This document shows, in pieces, positions 1 to 5,273 of a DNA stretch of 5,376 nucleotides. This stretch comes from Actinomycetota bacterium. Lineage in GTDB: Bacteria; Actinomycetota; Thermoleophilia; Gaiellales; Gaiellaceae. The stretch spans positions 1 to 5,376 of the forward strand of contig JACDGR010000254.1 of assembly GCA_013821525.1 (NCBI GenBank), given 5' to 3'. The position numbers were made by a program, and so were the translations under genes. Position 1 is the stretch's first letter, and each line of letters opens with the position of its first letter. Below the pieces are notes generated by a model that had not been told where the DNA came from, made no database searches, and worked only from the letters and a program-made list of their open reading frames with translations.

Positions 1-459
1 CTCGAGCACCATCCGGCCCCAGCGCGCGCGGAGCCCCGCCGCGATCGCCGCCGCCGCGACCGGCTCGAGCGCCCGCCGTGCGCGGGACTCGTCCGGGGCG
101 CTCCGGAAATGGAACGCGGCCGTCAGCGGCTTCAGCTCGACGTCGTCCCAGGCAACTTCGACCGCGAAGGCGCGCACGTGCGGCGCCCATTCCTCTGCCC
201 GGGAGTCGAGCTCCAGGCCGTGCTGGCCCGCGTAGGTGAGCGAGCCGACCCCGACGATCTCTCGTGCGAAGGCGCTCGTGCGGCCGGTGATCGCCGCGAC
301 GAGCCCGTAGCTCTGGGCCAGCCGCCCGAGCTCCTCGCGCGTCCGGGCCGGGACGCGCGCGTCCTCCGGACGCTCGACGATCGGCGCGAGCACACCGTCC
401 ACGTCGAGGAAGAGCGCGGCGGCGGGCGGATCGGCGGTCAGGGGAGCGAACACGTCCAC
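1..459 (-). CDS. otsB: Trehalose-phosphatase-like HAD hydrolase, N-terminal part (cut by window edge)
   Basis: By family this enzyme dephosphorylates trehalose 6-phosphate to trehalose in the cytoplasm, the last step of the OtsA-OtsB route. The 153 visible codons show HAD motif I (FLDVDGVLAPI, nucleophile D19 and acid/base D21) and motif II (AITGRTS, 56-62). They also show the family-typical AGQHGLEL (77-84) and a lysine motif with downstream HFR (K110, H117-R119). The fragment ends in GRMVLE, which resembles the conserved VLExRP region. Motif IV with the Mg-binding acids lies beyond base 1. I start at GTG 459; GTG 453 is an in-frame alternative. Only 18 bp separate it from the divergent TauE-like gene at 478. 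A TACTCT hexamer (471-466) stands 6 nt before the GTG, which suggests a leaderless transcript. A related sugar-phosphate phosphatase is possible, but the motif set fits OtsB best. Confidence 0.85.
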   Translation of the reverse strand, partial: MDVFAPLTADPPAAALFLDVDGVLAPIVERPEDARVPARTREELGRLAQSYGLVAAITGRTSAFAREIVGVGSLTYAGQHGLELDSRAEEWAPHVRAFAVEVAWDDVELKPLTAAFHFRSAPDESRARRALEPVAAAAIAAGLRARWGRMVLE

Positions 460-464
460 GCTCG

Positions 465-471
465 TAGAGTA
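465..471. promoter_or_regulatory. Possible shared, symmetric -10 element of a divergent promoter
   Basis: The sequence TAGAGTA reads as TAGAGT on the plus strand (465-470) and TACTCT on the minus strand (471-466). Both fit the TAnnnT pattern of a -10 hexamer. The plus hexamer ends 7 nt before GTG 478 and the minus hexamer ends 6 nt before GTG 459. Both start codons therefore fall near the expected transcription start, as in leaderless genes. I see no convincing -35 element on either side. The call rests on position and symmetry only. Confidence 0.35.
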
Positions 472-477
472 AGCGCC

Positions 478-828
478 GTGAGGATCGCGAAGCTCGGCAC
501 CATCGGTCTCATCGCCGGGTTCTTCGGCGCTCTCTTCGGCGTCGGCGGTGGGATCGTGATCGTGCCGCTGCTCGTGCTCGCCTTCTCCTTCGACCAGCGC
601 CGGGCGGCCGCGACCTCGCTCGCCGCGATCTTGATCTCGTCGGTTGCGGGGGCGCTCACCTACGGGCTGCACGGCGAGCTGAAGCCCGGTGCTGCGGCGA
701 TCGTCGGCATCCCCGCGGTCGTCGGCGTGCTTGCGGGCACCGCCCTGCAGCAACGCGTGCCCGTCCGCCAGCTCTCCTACGGCTTCGCCCTCCTGCTCGC
801 CGCGGTCGGCACGCGGATGCTCGTATGA
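478..828 (+). CDS. Half-length TauE/SafE-family membrane protein, first copy
   Basis: This is a 116-residue hydrophobic protein with about four predicted membrane spans (near residues 7-31, 39-60, 67-87 and 96-115). The family hallmark LFGVGGGIVIVP is at 19-30. TauE/SafE (TSUP) proteins move sulfite, organosulfonates and other organic anions across the membrane. They are normally about 240-270 residues with two copies of this glycine motif; here there is one. The start is GTG 478: translation upstream of it runs antisense into the phosphatase gene, and the N-terminus MRIAKLG leads straight into the first span. The stop overlaps the next start as ATGA (825-828), so the two are probably translationally coupled. 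The two proteins align from residue 1 without a gap, with about 40 identities over residues 9-90 by eye. I infer they work as a pair. The substrate cannot be read from the sequence. Confidence 0.8.
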   Translation: MRIAKLGTIGLIAGFFGALFGVGGGIVIVPLLVLAFSFDQRRAAATSLAAILISSVAGALTYGLHGELKPGAAAIVGIPAVVGVLAGTALQQRVPVRQLSYGFALLLAAVGTRMLV

Positions 829-1193
829 CGCTCGTCCTCGTGGCCGGGATCGGCCTGCTCGCCGGTGTGCTCGCCGGCCTGTTCGGCGTGGGGGGCGGGA
901 TCGTCTTCGTCCCGACGCTCGTGCTCGGCCTCGGCCTCACCCAGCTCCACGCGGAGGCGTCCTCGCTGCTTGCGATCCTGCCGACGGCGGTCGTCGGCAC
1001 CTGGCGGCAGCAGCGCTACGGGAACGTCGACGTGCGTGCGGCACTCGTGATCGGGATCGCGTCGATCGCGGGCGTCCAGGCGGGCGTTCTGCTCGCCGAG
1101 GGCCTCGCCGAGTCCACGCTACGGCGCCTGTTCGGTGGCCTGCTGCTGCTGACGGCGGCACAGACCGCCTGGCGAGCGCGGCGCGGATCGTGA
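825..1193 (+). CDS. Half-length TauE/SafE-family membrane protein, second copy
   Basis: This is a 122-residue partner of the preceding gene. LFGVGGGIVFVP is again at residues 19-30, and about four membrane spans are predicted. Positive residues in the middle loop (WRQQRYG, near 60-66) and at the C-terminus (RARRGS) favour both ends facing the cytoplasm. Together the two proteins have the length and motif number of one ordinary TauE/SafE permease. The natural reading is a heterodimer, with each gene supplying one repeat, though homodimers are equally possible. ATG 825 overlaps the previous stop by 4 bp, and its own stop overlaps the GTG of the next gene (GTGA, 1190-1193), so the cluster is likely one transcript. 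A recent frameshift of one full-length gene is less likely, because both proteins start cleanly at the same distance from the motif. Confidence 0.8.
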   Translation: MTLVLVAGIGLLAGVLAGLFGVGGGIVFVPTLVLGLGLTQLHAEASSLLAILPTAVVGTWRQQRYGNVDVRAALVIGIASIAGVQAGVLLAEGLAESTLRRLFGGLLLLTAAQTAWRARRGS

Positions 1194-1594
1194 ACACTTC
1201 CGGCATGACCGACTCCGGCGAGCTCTGGATCCCACTCGTCGACGAGCCGATCGGCTCGATCGTCGCGCAGGTTCAGGCCGATCACCCGGAGATCGACGCG
1301 CTGGTCTCGGGGCCCCACAAGATCCTCGCCTTCCGGACGTTTGCCTACATCCGGGTCGGGATCCTGCTCGGTCAACTGCTCGTCGAGAACGATGTGCCGG
1401 AGTACGACGGGACCGAGACGTGGATCGAGGCGCTGTTGCGTGAACCCGCGCATCAGCAGGCGCTCGTCGACGAGTTGCGCGCGGTCGCCGAGGAGGTCGC
1501 GGCCGATCCGCGCTATGCCGGCGACGAGCCGGTCGGCCCGGACGAGGGAGTGCGCGCACGCTTCCGCGAGTTCGCGAAGAAACAGCTCGGCTAG
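1190..1594 (+). CDS. Small acidic protein of unknown function in the TauE-like operon
   Basis: I do not recognise this protein. From GTG 1190, which shares GTGA with the previous stop, it has 134 residues; from ATG 1205 it has 129. I prefer GTG because the other same-strand junctions in this window are also 4-bp overlaps, but neither start has a clear ribosome binding site. The chain has no signal peptide. One moderately hydrophobic stretch (AYIRVGILLGQLLV) looks more like a buried helix than a membrane span. The second half is helical and rich in Glu, Asp and Arg (HQQALVDELRAVAEEVAADP), ending in a basic FAKKQLG. It is probably a soluble cytoplasmic protein. Codon use matches the neighbours. 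It ends 12 bp from the convergent ZIP gene. A link to the permease pair is suggested only by the shared operon. Confidence 0.7.
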   Translation: MNTSGMTDSGELWIPLVDEPIGSIVAQVQADHPEIDALVSGPHKILAFRTFAYIRVGILLGQLLVENDVPEYDGTETWIEALLREPAHQQALVDELRAVAEEVAADPRYAGDEPVGPDEGVRARFREFAKKQLG

Positions 1595-1600
1595 CGCCGA
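1587..1600 (+). terminator. Small hairpin at the 3' end of the TauE-like operon
   Basis: TCGGC-TAGC-GCCGA forms a perfect 5-bp stem with a 4-nt loop spanning the stop codon of the small acidic gene. It lies at the edge of the 12-bp gap between convergent genes, where a terminator would be expected. It is short and has no U tract, so the call is weak. Confidence 0.2.
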
Positions 1601-1606
1601 CGTCTC

Positions 1607-2335
1607 CTAACGCGAGGCGGCGAAGGCGATGCCGGCCGTCGCAACGAACCCCGCGACGGTCAGCGCGACCCGCCGGAAAGACGGGTGGGCGTGTGCCTCC
1701 GGCAGCAGATCGGTCGCCCCCATGAAGAGGAAGAAGCCCGCGTAGACCGCGAGCAGGTAGCCAAGGTGACGCGCGTTGACCGAGAGCGAGTTGCCGACGA
1801 TCGCGCCGATGAGCGGTGCGGCGGCGTCGAGCGCGAGCCAGCGAGCCGCCGACCGGACGGTTCCTCCCTGTCGCAGGATGAACGACACGGTGTTCATCCC
1901 GTCGGCGAAGTCGTGCGAGACCACGGCGATGAAGACGAGCAAGCCGGTCGACGTGTTTACCTGAAAGGCAAGCCCGATCCCGAGGCCGTCGATGAAGCTG
2001 TGCACAGAGAGGCCCGCCGCACCGAGCATGCCGATGCGTTGATGCGCCTGTGCGTGCTCGGCGTCGTCGCGGTGGTGGAGGACGAGCGCACGTTCGGCGA
2101 GGAAGAACGTGAGGAACCCGGCGCCGACGAGCCACGTCACCGTGCGCCCGTCGCCGACGGAATCGAAGGACTCCGGTAACACGTCGAAGAGCGCGACCGC
2201 GACGACGATTCCGCCCGTGAGCGCGATCAGCGTCTCGAGCTCGGTACGAACGCGGATCGCGACGAGCCCGCCGCCGATCGTCGAGAGCGTCGTCAGCGCA
2301 GCAAGCGGAATCGCCACCCAGGCGAGCGTCGTCAC
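1607..2335 (-). CDS. ZIP-family divalent metal transporter (probable zinc importer)
   Basis: This is a 242-residue membrane protein with about eight predicted spans. ZIP proteins carry Zn(II), and sometimes Fe(II) or Mn(II), into the cytoplasm. The metal-site helices are visible: HSFIDGLGIG (H112, D116) in span 4 and SHDFADGM (H141, D145) in span 5. These are the bacterial variants of the HNxPEG and HExxHE motifs. A His-rich loop (HHRDDAEHAQAHQ, 87-99) lies between spans 3 and 4, and another His cluster (EAHAHP, 213-218) lies before the last span; both are typical metal-sensing or metal-delivery loops of the family. The start is GTG 2335, which overlaps the regulator's stop as GTGA (2335-2332). 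The open frame extends upstream, but that part is Arg-rich and antisense-like, so it was excluded. Coupling to a Zur-like regulator favours zinc as the substrate. Confidence 0.9.
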   Translation of the reverse strand: MTTLAWVAIPLAALTTLSTIGGGLVAIRVRTELETLIALTGGIVVAVALFDVLPESFDSVGDGRTVTWLVGAGFLTFFLAERALVLHHRDDAEHAQAHQRIGMLGAAGLSVHSFIDGLGIGLAFQVNTSTGLLVFIAVVSHDFADGMNTVSFILRQGGTVRSAARWLALDAAAPLIGAIVGNSLSVNARHLGYLLAVYAGFFLFMGATDLLPEAHAHPSFRRVALTVAGFVATAGIAFAASR

Positions 2336-2742
2336 GCGCAGAGCCCGCAGACGCCGAAGATGTCGACCTGGTGCGCCTCGGCCCGGAAGCCGTGCTTGCG
2401 ACGTAGCTCGGCGGCCGAGGGCGCCGCGCACAGCTCCGTCTCCTCGACCGCGCCGCACCTCGTGCAGACGAGGTGGTGATGATGGCCCGCGTGGCAGCGC
2501 ACGTAGGTCGGCCTGCCGTCGTTCTCGAGCGGCCTGATCGACCCGGTGCGGCGCAGGAGCTCGATCGTCCGATACACGGTCGCGAGCCCGAGCGCCGGCT
2601 CGGCCACGCGCGCCCGGTCGTACAGCTCGACGAGCGTGAAGCCGTCACGCAGCGACCCGATCGCCTCCAGCACCGCGCGGCGCTGCGGGGTGACGCGCGC
2701 GTTCGGCGGCAGCGTCAGGGCGTGCTGTGGGCTGTTCGTCAT
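2332..2742 (-). CDS. zur: Fur-family metalloregulator, probably Zur
   Basis: This 136-residue protein has the usual Fur-family length. An N-terminal winged helix has its recognition helix at about 51-64 (LGLATVYRTIELLR). The dimerisation domain carries C83 and the H87-H90 cluster (GHHHHLVCTRCG). The structural zinc site has two pairs, C93/C96 and C132/C135 (CGLC at the C-terminus). Zur proteins of actinobacteria use a cysteine just before the His cluster as a regulatory zinc ligand, which fits C83, so I favour Zur over Fur or PerR. With metal bound it should dimerise and block promoters. ATG 2742 is the only sensible start. A TATGCT -10-like hexamer (2756-2751) stands 8 nt upstream, so the transcript is nearly leaderless. 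The operator at 2759-2773 fills the spacer of that promoter, implying autorepression together with the coupled ZIP gene. Confidence 0.88.
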   Translation of the reverse strand: MTNSPQHALTLPPNARVTPQRRAVLEAIGSLRDGFTLVELYDRARVAEPALGLATVYRTIELLRRTGSIRPLENDGRPTYVRCHAGHHHHLVCTRCGAVEETELCAAPSAAELRRKHGFRAEAHQVDIFGVCGLCA

Positions 2743-2750
2743 CCGCCAGA

Positions 2751-2756
2751 AGCATA
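2751..2756 (-). promoter_or_regulatory. Predicted -10 element of the regulator-ZIP operon
   Basis: The minus strand reads TATGCT (3 of 6 consensus bases beyond chance are weak, but the TAnnnT pattern is met). It ends 8 nt before ATG 2742, so transcription should begin within 0-2 nt of the start codon. The -35 region, 17-18 nt further up, reads CTTCGT or GCTTCG and is poor, which is common in GC-rich actinobacteria. Confidence 0.4.
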
Positions 2757-2758
2757 GA

Positions 2759-2773
2759 TGAGAATGATTCTCA
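2759..2773. promoter_or_regulatory. Fur/Zur-type operator, perfect 7-1-7 inverted repeat
   Basis: TGAGAATGATTCTCA consists of two perfect 7-bp half-sites, TGAGAAT and ATTCTCA, around one central base. This is the 7-1-7 architecture of Fur and Zur boxes, with the same outer TGA and TCA and inner AAT and ATT as TGATAATnATTATCA. It is AT-rich in strongly GC-rich surroundings. It lies 16 bp upstream of the regulator's ATG, inside the promoter spacer, and 50 bp before the GTG of the divergent M23 peptidase. It could repress both directions. Confidence 0.85.
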
Positions 2774-2823
2774 ACGAAGCCCGAACACGGAGGGAGCGGC
2801 GATCGCTGGCAGAATCAGTTTTC

Positions 2824-4275
2824 GTGCGCCGCTTCGTGCTGCTTCTGCCGCTTGCGCTTCTGGCCTTCGGCTCCGCCGAGGCACAGGGGCCTGCGCACGG
2901 GCCGGGTGCTGCCGCGAGCGCCTGGGCGATCAAGGTGACGCCGCCTGCCGGGAACGCCGCCGGGACGGCTCCCGTCGCCTCCCCGCCGAATGCGGCAGCG
3001 GTCGGCGGTTCCTTCGCCTACCCCTCGGACGGCTCCATCGTCACCGCAGCTTCGACGACCGCGACCGCCGTCACCACGATCACGGCGAACGCCTCCGCGA
3101 CGGCCGCAGCCGACGTGACGTCTCTCTCCATCTTCAACGGCGAGATCACCGCGAACGCGGTCAGCGCCCGGGCGTCGGCCGGCACGGGGTACTCCGGCGC
3201 GGGCGGGAACACGCTCGGCAGCACGGTCTCCAACCTTGTCGTCGCTGGCGTGCCGGCGGCCGGGACGAAGATCGCGCTTGGAGACTGGGGCCAACTGACG
3301 CTGGGCGGGCAGGCGATCGATCGCACCGCTCCCGACGGCGTGAAGGGCTATCGCGGGTCGGTGACCGAGCTCGACATCCACCTGACCGCAGACCACGGCG
3401 GGCTCCCGGCAGGGAGCGAGATCCAGATCGGTTTCGCGGAGGCGGCAGCTCAGACTGCGCCACCTGCTGCGCCTGCGGAGACGACCACCACGACCTCGTC
3501 GACCGACACGACGCCCGCGGCGGGGATCGACCCGAGCACGGGCGATGCACCTCGCGACCGTCCCAGGGGCAGGGTGAAGTCAGGCAAGCCGGCGATCCTG
3601 CACCTGCAGCCCAAGCTCTCGGCGAAGCGTTACGTCTTCCCGGTCTACGGCCCCTCCTCCTACATCGACACCTATGGCGCGGGGCGGGCTGACGTCTCCT
3701 ATCACCACGGCGACGACATCTTCGGCCAGCTCGGCCAGCCGCTCGTCGCGGTCGCCGACGGCACAGTGTTCTCCGTCGGCTGGAACAAGCTCGGAGGCAA
3801 CCGGCTCTGGATCGTCGACTCGCAGGGGAACCAGTTCTACTACGCCCACCTTTCAGCCTTCTCGACGGCGGCGACGAACGGCGCTCACGTCAAGGCGGGT
3901 CAGGTCGTCGGGTTCATGGGCAACACGGGCGACGGGCAAGGCACGCCCTATCACCTCCACTTCGAGGTGCACCCCGTCTCGCTGCTCTACCTCGGCTACG
4001 ACGGTGCCGTCGACCCGACGCCCTACCTGGACGCGTGGGCGCACCAGCAAGACCTGCCGTTCCCGGTCGCAGCAGGGTGGGCACCCGTCGTCCCCGGTGG
4101 CTCAGCGCCCCCCGAGGCCGGCGCGATTCTGCTCGGGATGAGCGACATCTCGACCGCCGACGGCCTCGATCCGGCGTCGCTCACACGAGCGCTGACGCCC
4201 CTGAAGGCGTCAGCGCTGATGCAAACACTCGTACCGACGGTCGTCGCTCCCGCGACAGACCTCGGTCGCGGCTAG
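2824..4275 (+). CDS. Secreted M23-family zinc metallopeptidase with N-terminal beta-rich domain
   Basis: By family this is an exported cell-wall endopeptidase cutting peptidoglycan cross-links. From GTG 2824 it has 483 residues. The signal peptide is MRRFVLLLPLALLAFGSAEA (1-20, cleavage before QG). A Thr/Ala/Gly-rich beta-type domain follows at about 33-208 and resembles choice-of-anchor-P-type modules (moderate confidence). A Pro/Thr/Ser linker spans about 205-245. The LytM/M23 domain spans about 257-405. Zinc ligands fit H294 and D298 (HHGDD) and H379 (HLHFE); H342 (YAHLS) and H377 match the catalytic histidines, so the enzyme should be active. A tail of about 78 residues has no known domain. 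The frame is open to ATG 2758, but that start lies at the edge of the Fur/Zur operator and would add a 22-residue charged stretch before the signal peptide, so I chose GTG 2824. Its ribosome binding site is weak. Confidence 0.88.
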   Translation: MRRFVLLLPLALLAFGSAEAQGPAHGPGAAASAWAIKVTPPAGNAAGTAPVASPPNAAAVGGSFAYPSDGSIVTAASTTATAVTTITANASATAAADVTSLSIFNGEITANAVSARASAGTGYSGAGGNTLGSTVSNLVVAGVPAAGTKIALGDWGQLTLGGQAIDRTAPDGVKGYRGSVTELDIHLTADHGGLPAGSEIQIGFAEAAAQTAPPAAPAETTTTTSSTDTTPAAGIDPSTGDAPRDRPRGRVKSGKPAILHLQPKLSAKRYVFPVYGPSSYIDTYGAGRADVSYHHGDDIFGQLGQPLVAVADGTVFSVGWNKLGGNRLWIVDSQGNQFYYAHLSAFSTAATNGAHVKAGQVVGFMGNTGDGQGTPYHLHFEVHPVSLLYLGYDGAVDPTPYLDAWAHQQDLPFPVAAGWAPVVPGGSAPPEAGAILLGMSDISTADGLDPASLTRALTPLKASALMQTLVPTVVAPATDLGRG

Positions 4276-4287
4276 CCGGCCCAGGCG

Positions 4288-4722
4288 CTAGACGCCGTTG
4301 CCGCCGTTCGTGCTCGACGAGTAGTCGCCGCCGAACTCGTCGTCCCCGCCGCCGATCGCGTCCTTGACCCACTTGCGGGTCTCGGGGCCGGTGATCGGGT
4401 TGAACAGAATTCCGAGGGCGATACCTGCGACGAGCAGTGTGGTGTTCCGGCCGTGATGCTCCTTCTTGCCCTGGAGCCGGTCGGCTGCGTTGCGCAGATC
4501 GTCGATCGCGTCCTTCAGCCGCTCGCGGACGTCTTCGTCCGTCGCGACGCGCGTTGCGAGCGTGACGGCACTCCGGCCGCCGACGAGCTCGTTGTAGAGC
4601 TCCTTCGCCGTCGAGAACGCGCTCATCACGTCATCGCGCAGCTTGTCGTCCGACATCGCACGCTCGACGTACGGTTTGACGTTTCCCGCCGCGTCGTAGA
4701 CCTTGTCTTTCGTGTTGGCCAT
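4288..4722 (-). CDS. YtxH-like single-span membrane protein, probable general-stress protein
   Basis: This 144-residue protein has a charged, helical N-terminal half (1-90) and one membrane span at about 94-112 (TTLLVAGIALGILFNPITG). A GPETRKWVKDAI segment follows, then an acidic, glycine-rich tail (GGGDDEFGGDYSSS). The span followed by G-x-ETR matches the YtxH pattern (LGxLFAPxxGxETR), except that Asn-Pro-Ile replaces Ala-Pro-x. YtxH proteins are poorly understood general-stress proteins. The N-terminal part (DKVYDAAGNVKPYVERAMSDD) is predicted as amphipathic helix and may be coiled-coil. ATG 4722 follows AAGGAG with 1-nt spacing and a second AAGGAT further up at about 11 nt. A SigB/SigF-type promoter stands 38 nt upstream, which supports a stress role. 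The gene converges on the M23 gene with a 12-bp gap. Confidence 0.72.
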   Translation of the reverse strand: MANTKDKVYDAAGNVKPYVERAMSDDKLRDDVMSAFSTAKELYNELVGGRSAVTLATRVATDEDVRERLKDAIDDLRNAADRLQGKKEHHGRNTTLLVAGIALGILFNPITGPETRKWVKDAIGGGDDEFGGDYSSSTNGGNGV

Positions 4723-5272
4723 GCTCCTTGGATCCTTTCGCCTTGTTGCCGCGCGCTTGATACCCCGCGCCTTCCGACCCAAACAGGGGCCTCTCCTCGC
4801 TGTGCTGATCTTCTCAGGCTGCATTCTCGCAGGCTGTGGTGGGTCGGGCGCGCACGCACCGCAAGCCCAGCGCGTCCAGGGCCACGGATTCTCGTTCGAG
4901 GCGCCCACCGGCTGGGCCGTCACCACCGGCCCGCGCCAGACGGGCGCGAAGCAGGATTCCGAACTCGTCCAGGTCGCGACCTTCCCGCTCCTCAAGGCCT
5001 ACCGGCCGGCCCTCTTCGCGCGCGTCGAGGTCGAGCTGAAGGCGCGGATGGCCGTCGTCGCCCGTCAGACGGGCGGGCAGGTCGACGGCGGCAGGACGGT
5101 CAGCGTCGGGGGCATTCGCTCCCACAGCTTCCGCGTCACGACCGGCGACCACGTGGACGAGTACACCTTCGTCCTGCGCGGGCTCTCCGAGTTCCAGCTG
5201 CTCTGCCGCCGCCTGAGCAGCCACGCAGACACCTTCTGCGCGCAGCTGCTCTCGAGCTTCAGGCCCCTCTAG
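4721..5272 (+). CDS. Small lipoprotein of unknown function
   Basis: From ATG 4721 this is 183 residues. A hydrophobic segment (PLLAVLIFSGCILAGC) ends in a canonical lipobox LAGC with the lipidated cysteine at 39, so it should be anchored on the outer face of the membrane. The mature part opens with a motif seen in small actinobacterial lipoproteins, GFSFEAPTGWAV, of PsbP/DcrB-like flavour; this is a loose resemblance only. It continues with strands and ends in CAQLLSSFRPL. Two cysteines near the end (162 and 173) could form a disulfide outside the cell. The start is uncertain: ATG 4721 gives a 23-residue charged n-region, while TTG 4757 gives a normal 9-residue one but overlaps the divergent -10 element. 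The ATG overlaps the start of the divergent YtxH-like gene. The stop TAG is part of the CTAG next to an insertion sequence end, so the protein appears intact. I assign no function. Confidence 0.72.
   Translation: MLLGSFRLVAARLIPRAFRPKQGPLLAVLIFSGCILAGCGGSGAHAPQAQRVQGHGFSFEAPTGWAVTTGPRQTGAKQDSELVQVATFPLLKAYRPALFARVEVELKARMAVVARQTGGQVDGGRTVSVGGIRSHSFRVTTGDHVDEYTFVLRGLSEFQLLCRRLSSHADTFCAQLLSSFRPL
4760..4784 (-). promoter_or_regulatory. SigB/SigF-type (general stress) promoter for the YtxH-like gene
   Basis: Read on the minus strand, GTTT (4784-4781) is followed after 15 nt by GGGTAT (4765-4760). This matches the SigB-group consensus GTTT-N13-16-GGGTAT. The -10 ends 37 nt before ATG 4722, leaving a leader of about 30 nt that holds the AAGGA-type ribosome binding sites. 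The match lies in the 5' part of the divergent lipoprotein gene. Confidence 0.55.
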
Positions 5273-5273
5273 C
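5268..5273. other. Putative IS481-type 6-bp target site (nCTAGn)
   Basis: TCTAGC lies directly between the end of the lipoprotein gene and a sequence beginning TGTCC, the expected IS terminus. IS481 of Bordetella is known to insert at nCTAGn and duplicate these 6 bp. The duplicate copy would lie past the right edge of the window. Confidence 0.55.

Noticed and set aside
478..1193. A frameshifted pseudogene of one full-length TauE permease
   Set aside because: Both halves begin cleanly at the same distance from their motif and are joined by a standard ATGA overlap. This looks functional, though a sequencing error cannot be fully excluded.
1119..2648. A 509-codon minus-strand open frame
   Set aside because: It is a shadow of the ZIP and regulator genes and others in another frame: Arg/Ser/Pro-rich with no domain, as expected in GC-rich DNA.
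2727..3692. A 321-codon plus-strand open frame overlapping the M23 gene
   Set aside because: Its composition is Arg/Gly-rich and low-complexity, while the overlapping frame has a signal peptide and full catalytic motifs.
4269..4296. Palindrome CGGCTAGCCG and a small GGCG/CGCC hairpin as a bidirectional terminator between the M23 and YtxH-like genes
   Set aside because: The stems are only 4-5 bp, there is no T tract, and such short palindromes are common in GC-rich sequence.
4676..4702. TTGACG...TAGACC as a promoter for the lipoprotein gene
   Set aside because: The -35 match is good, but spacing is 15 bp and the -10 is poor. It also lies within the YtxH-like coding region, so it was too weak to list.
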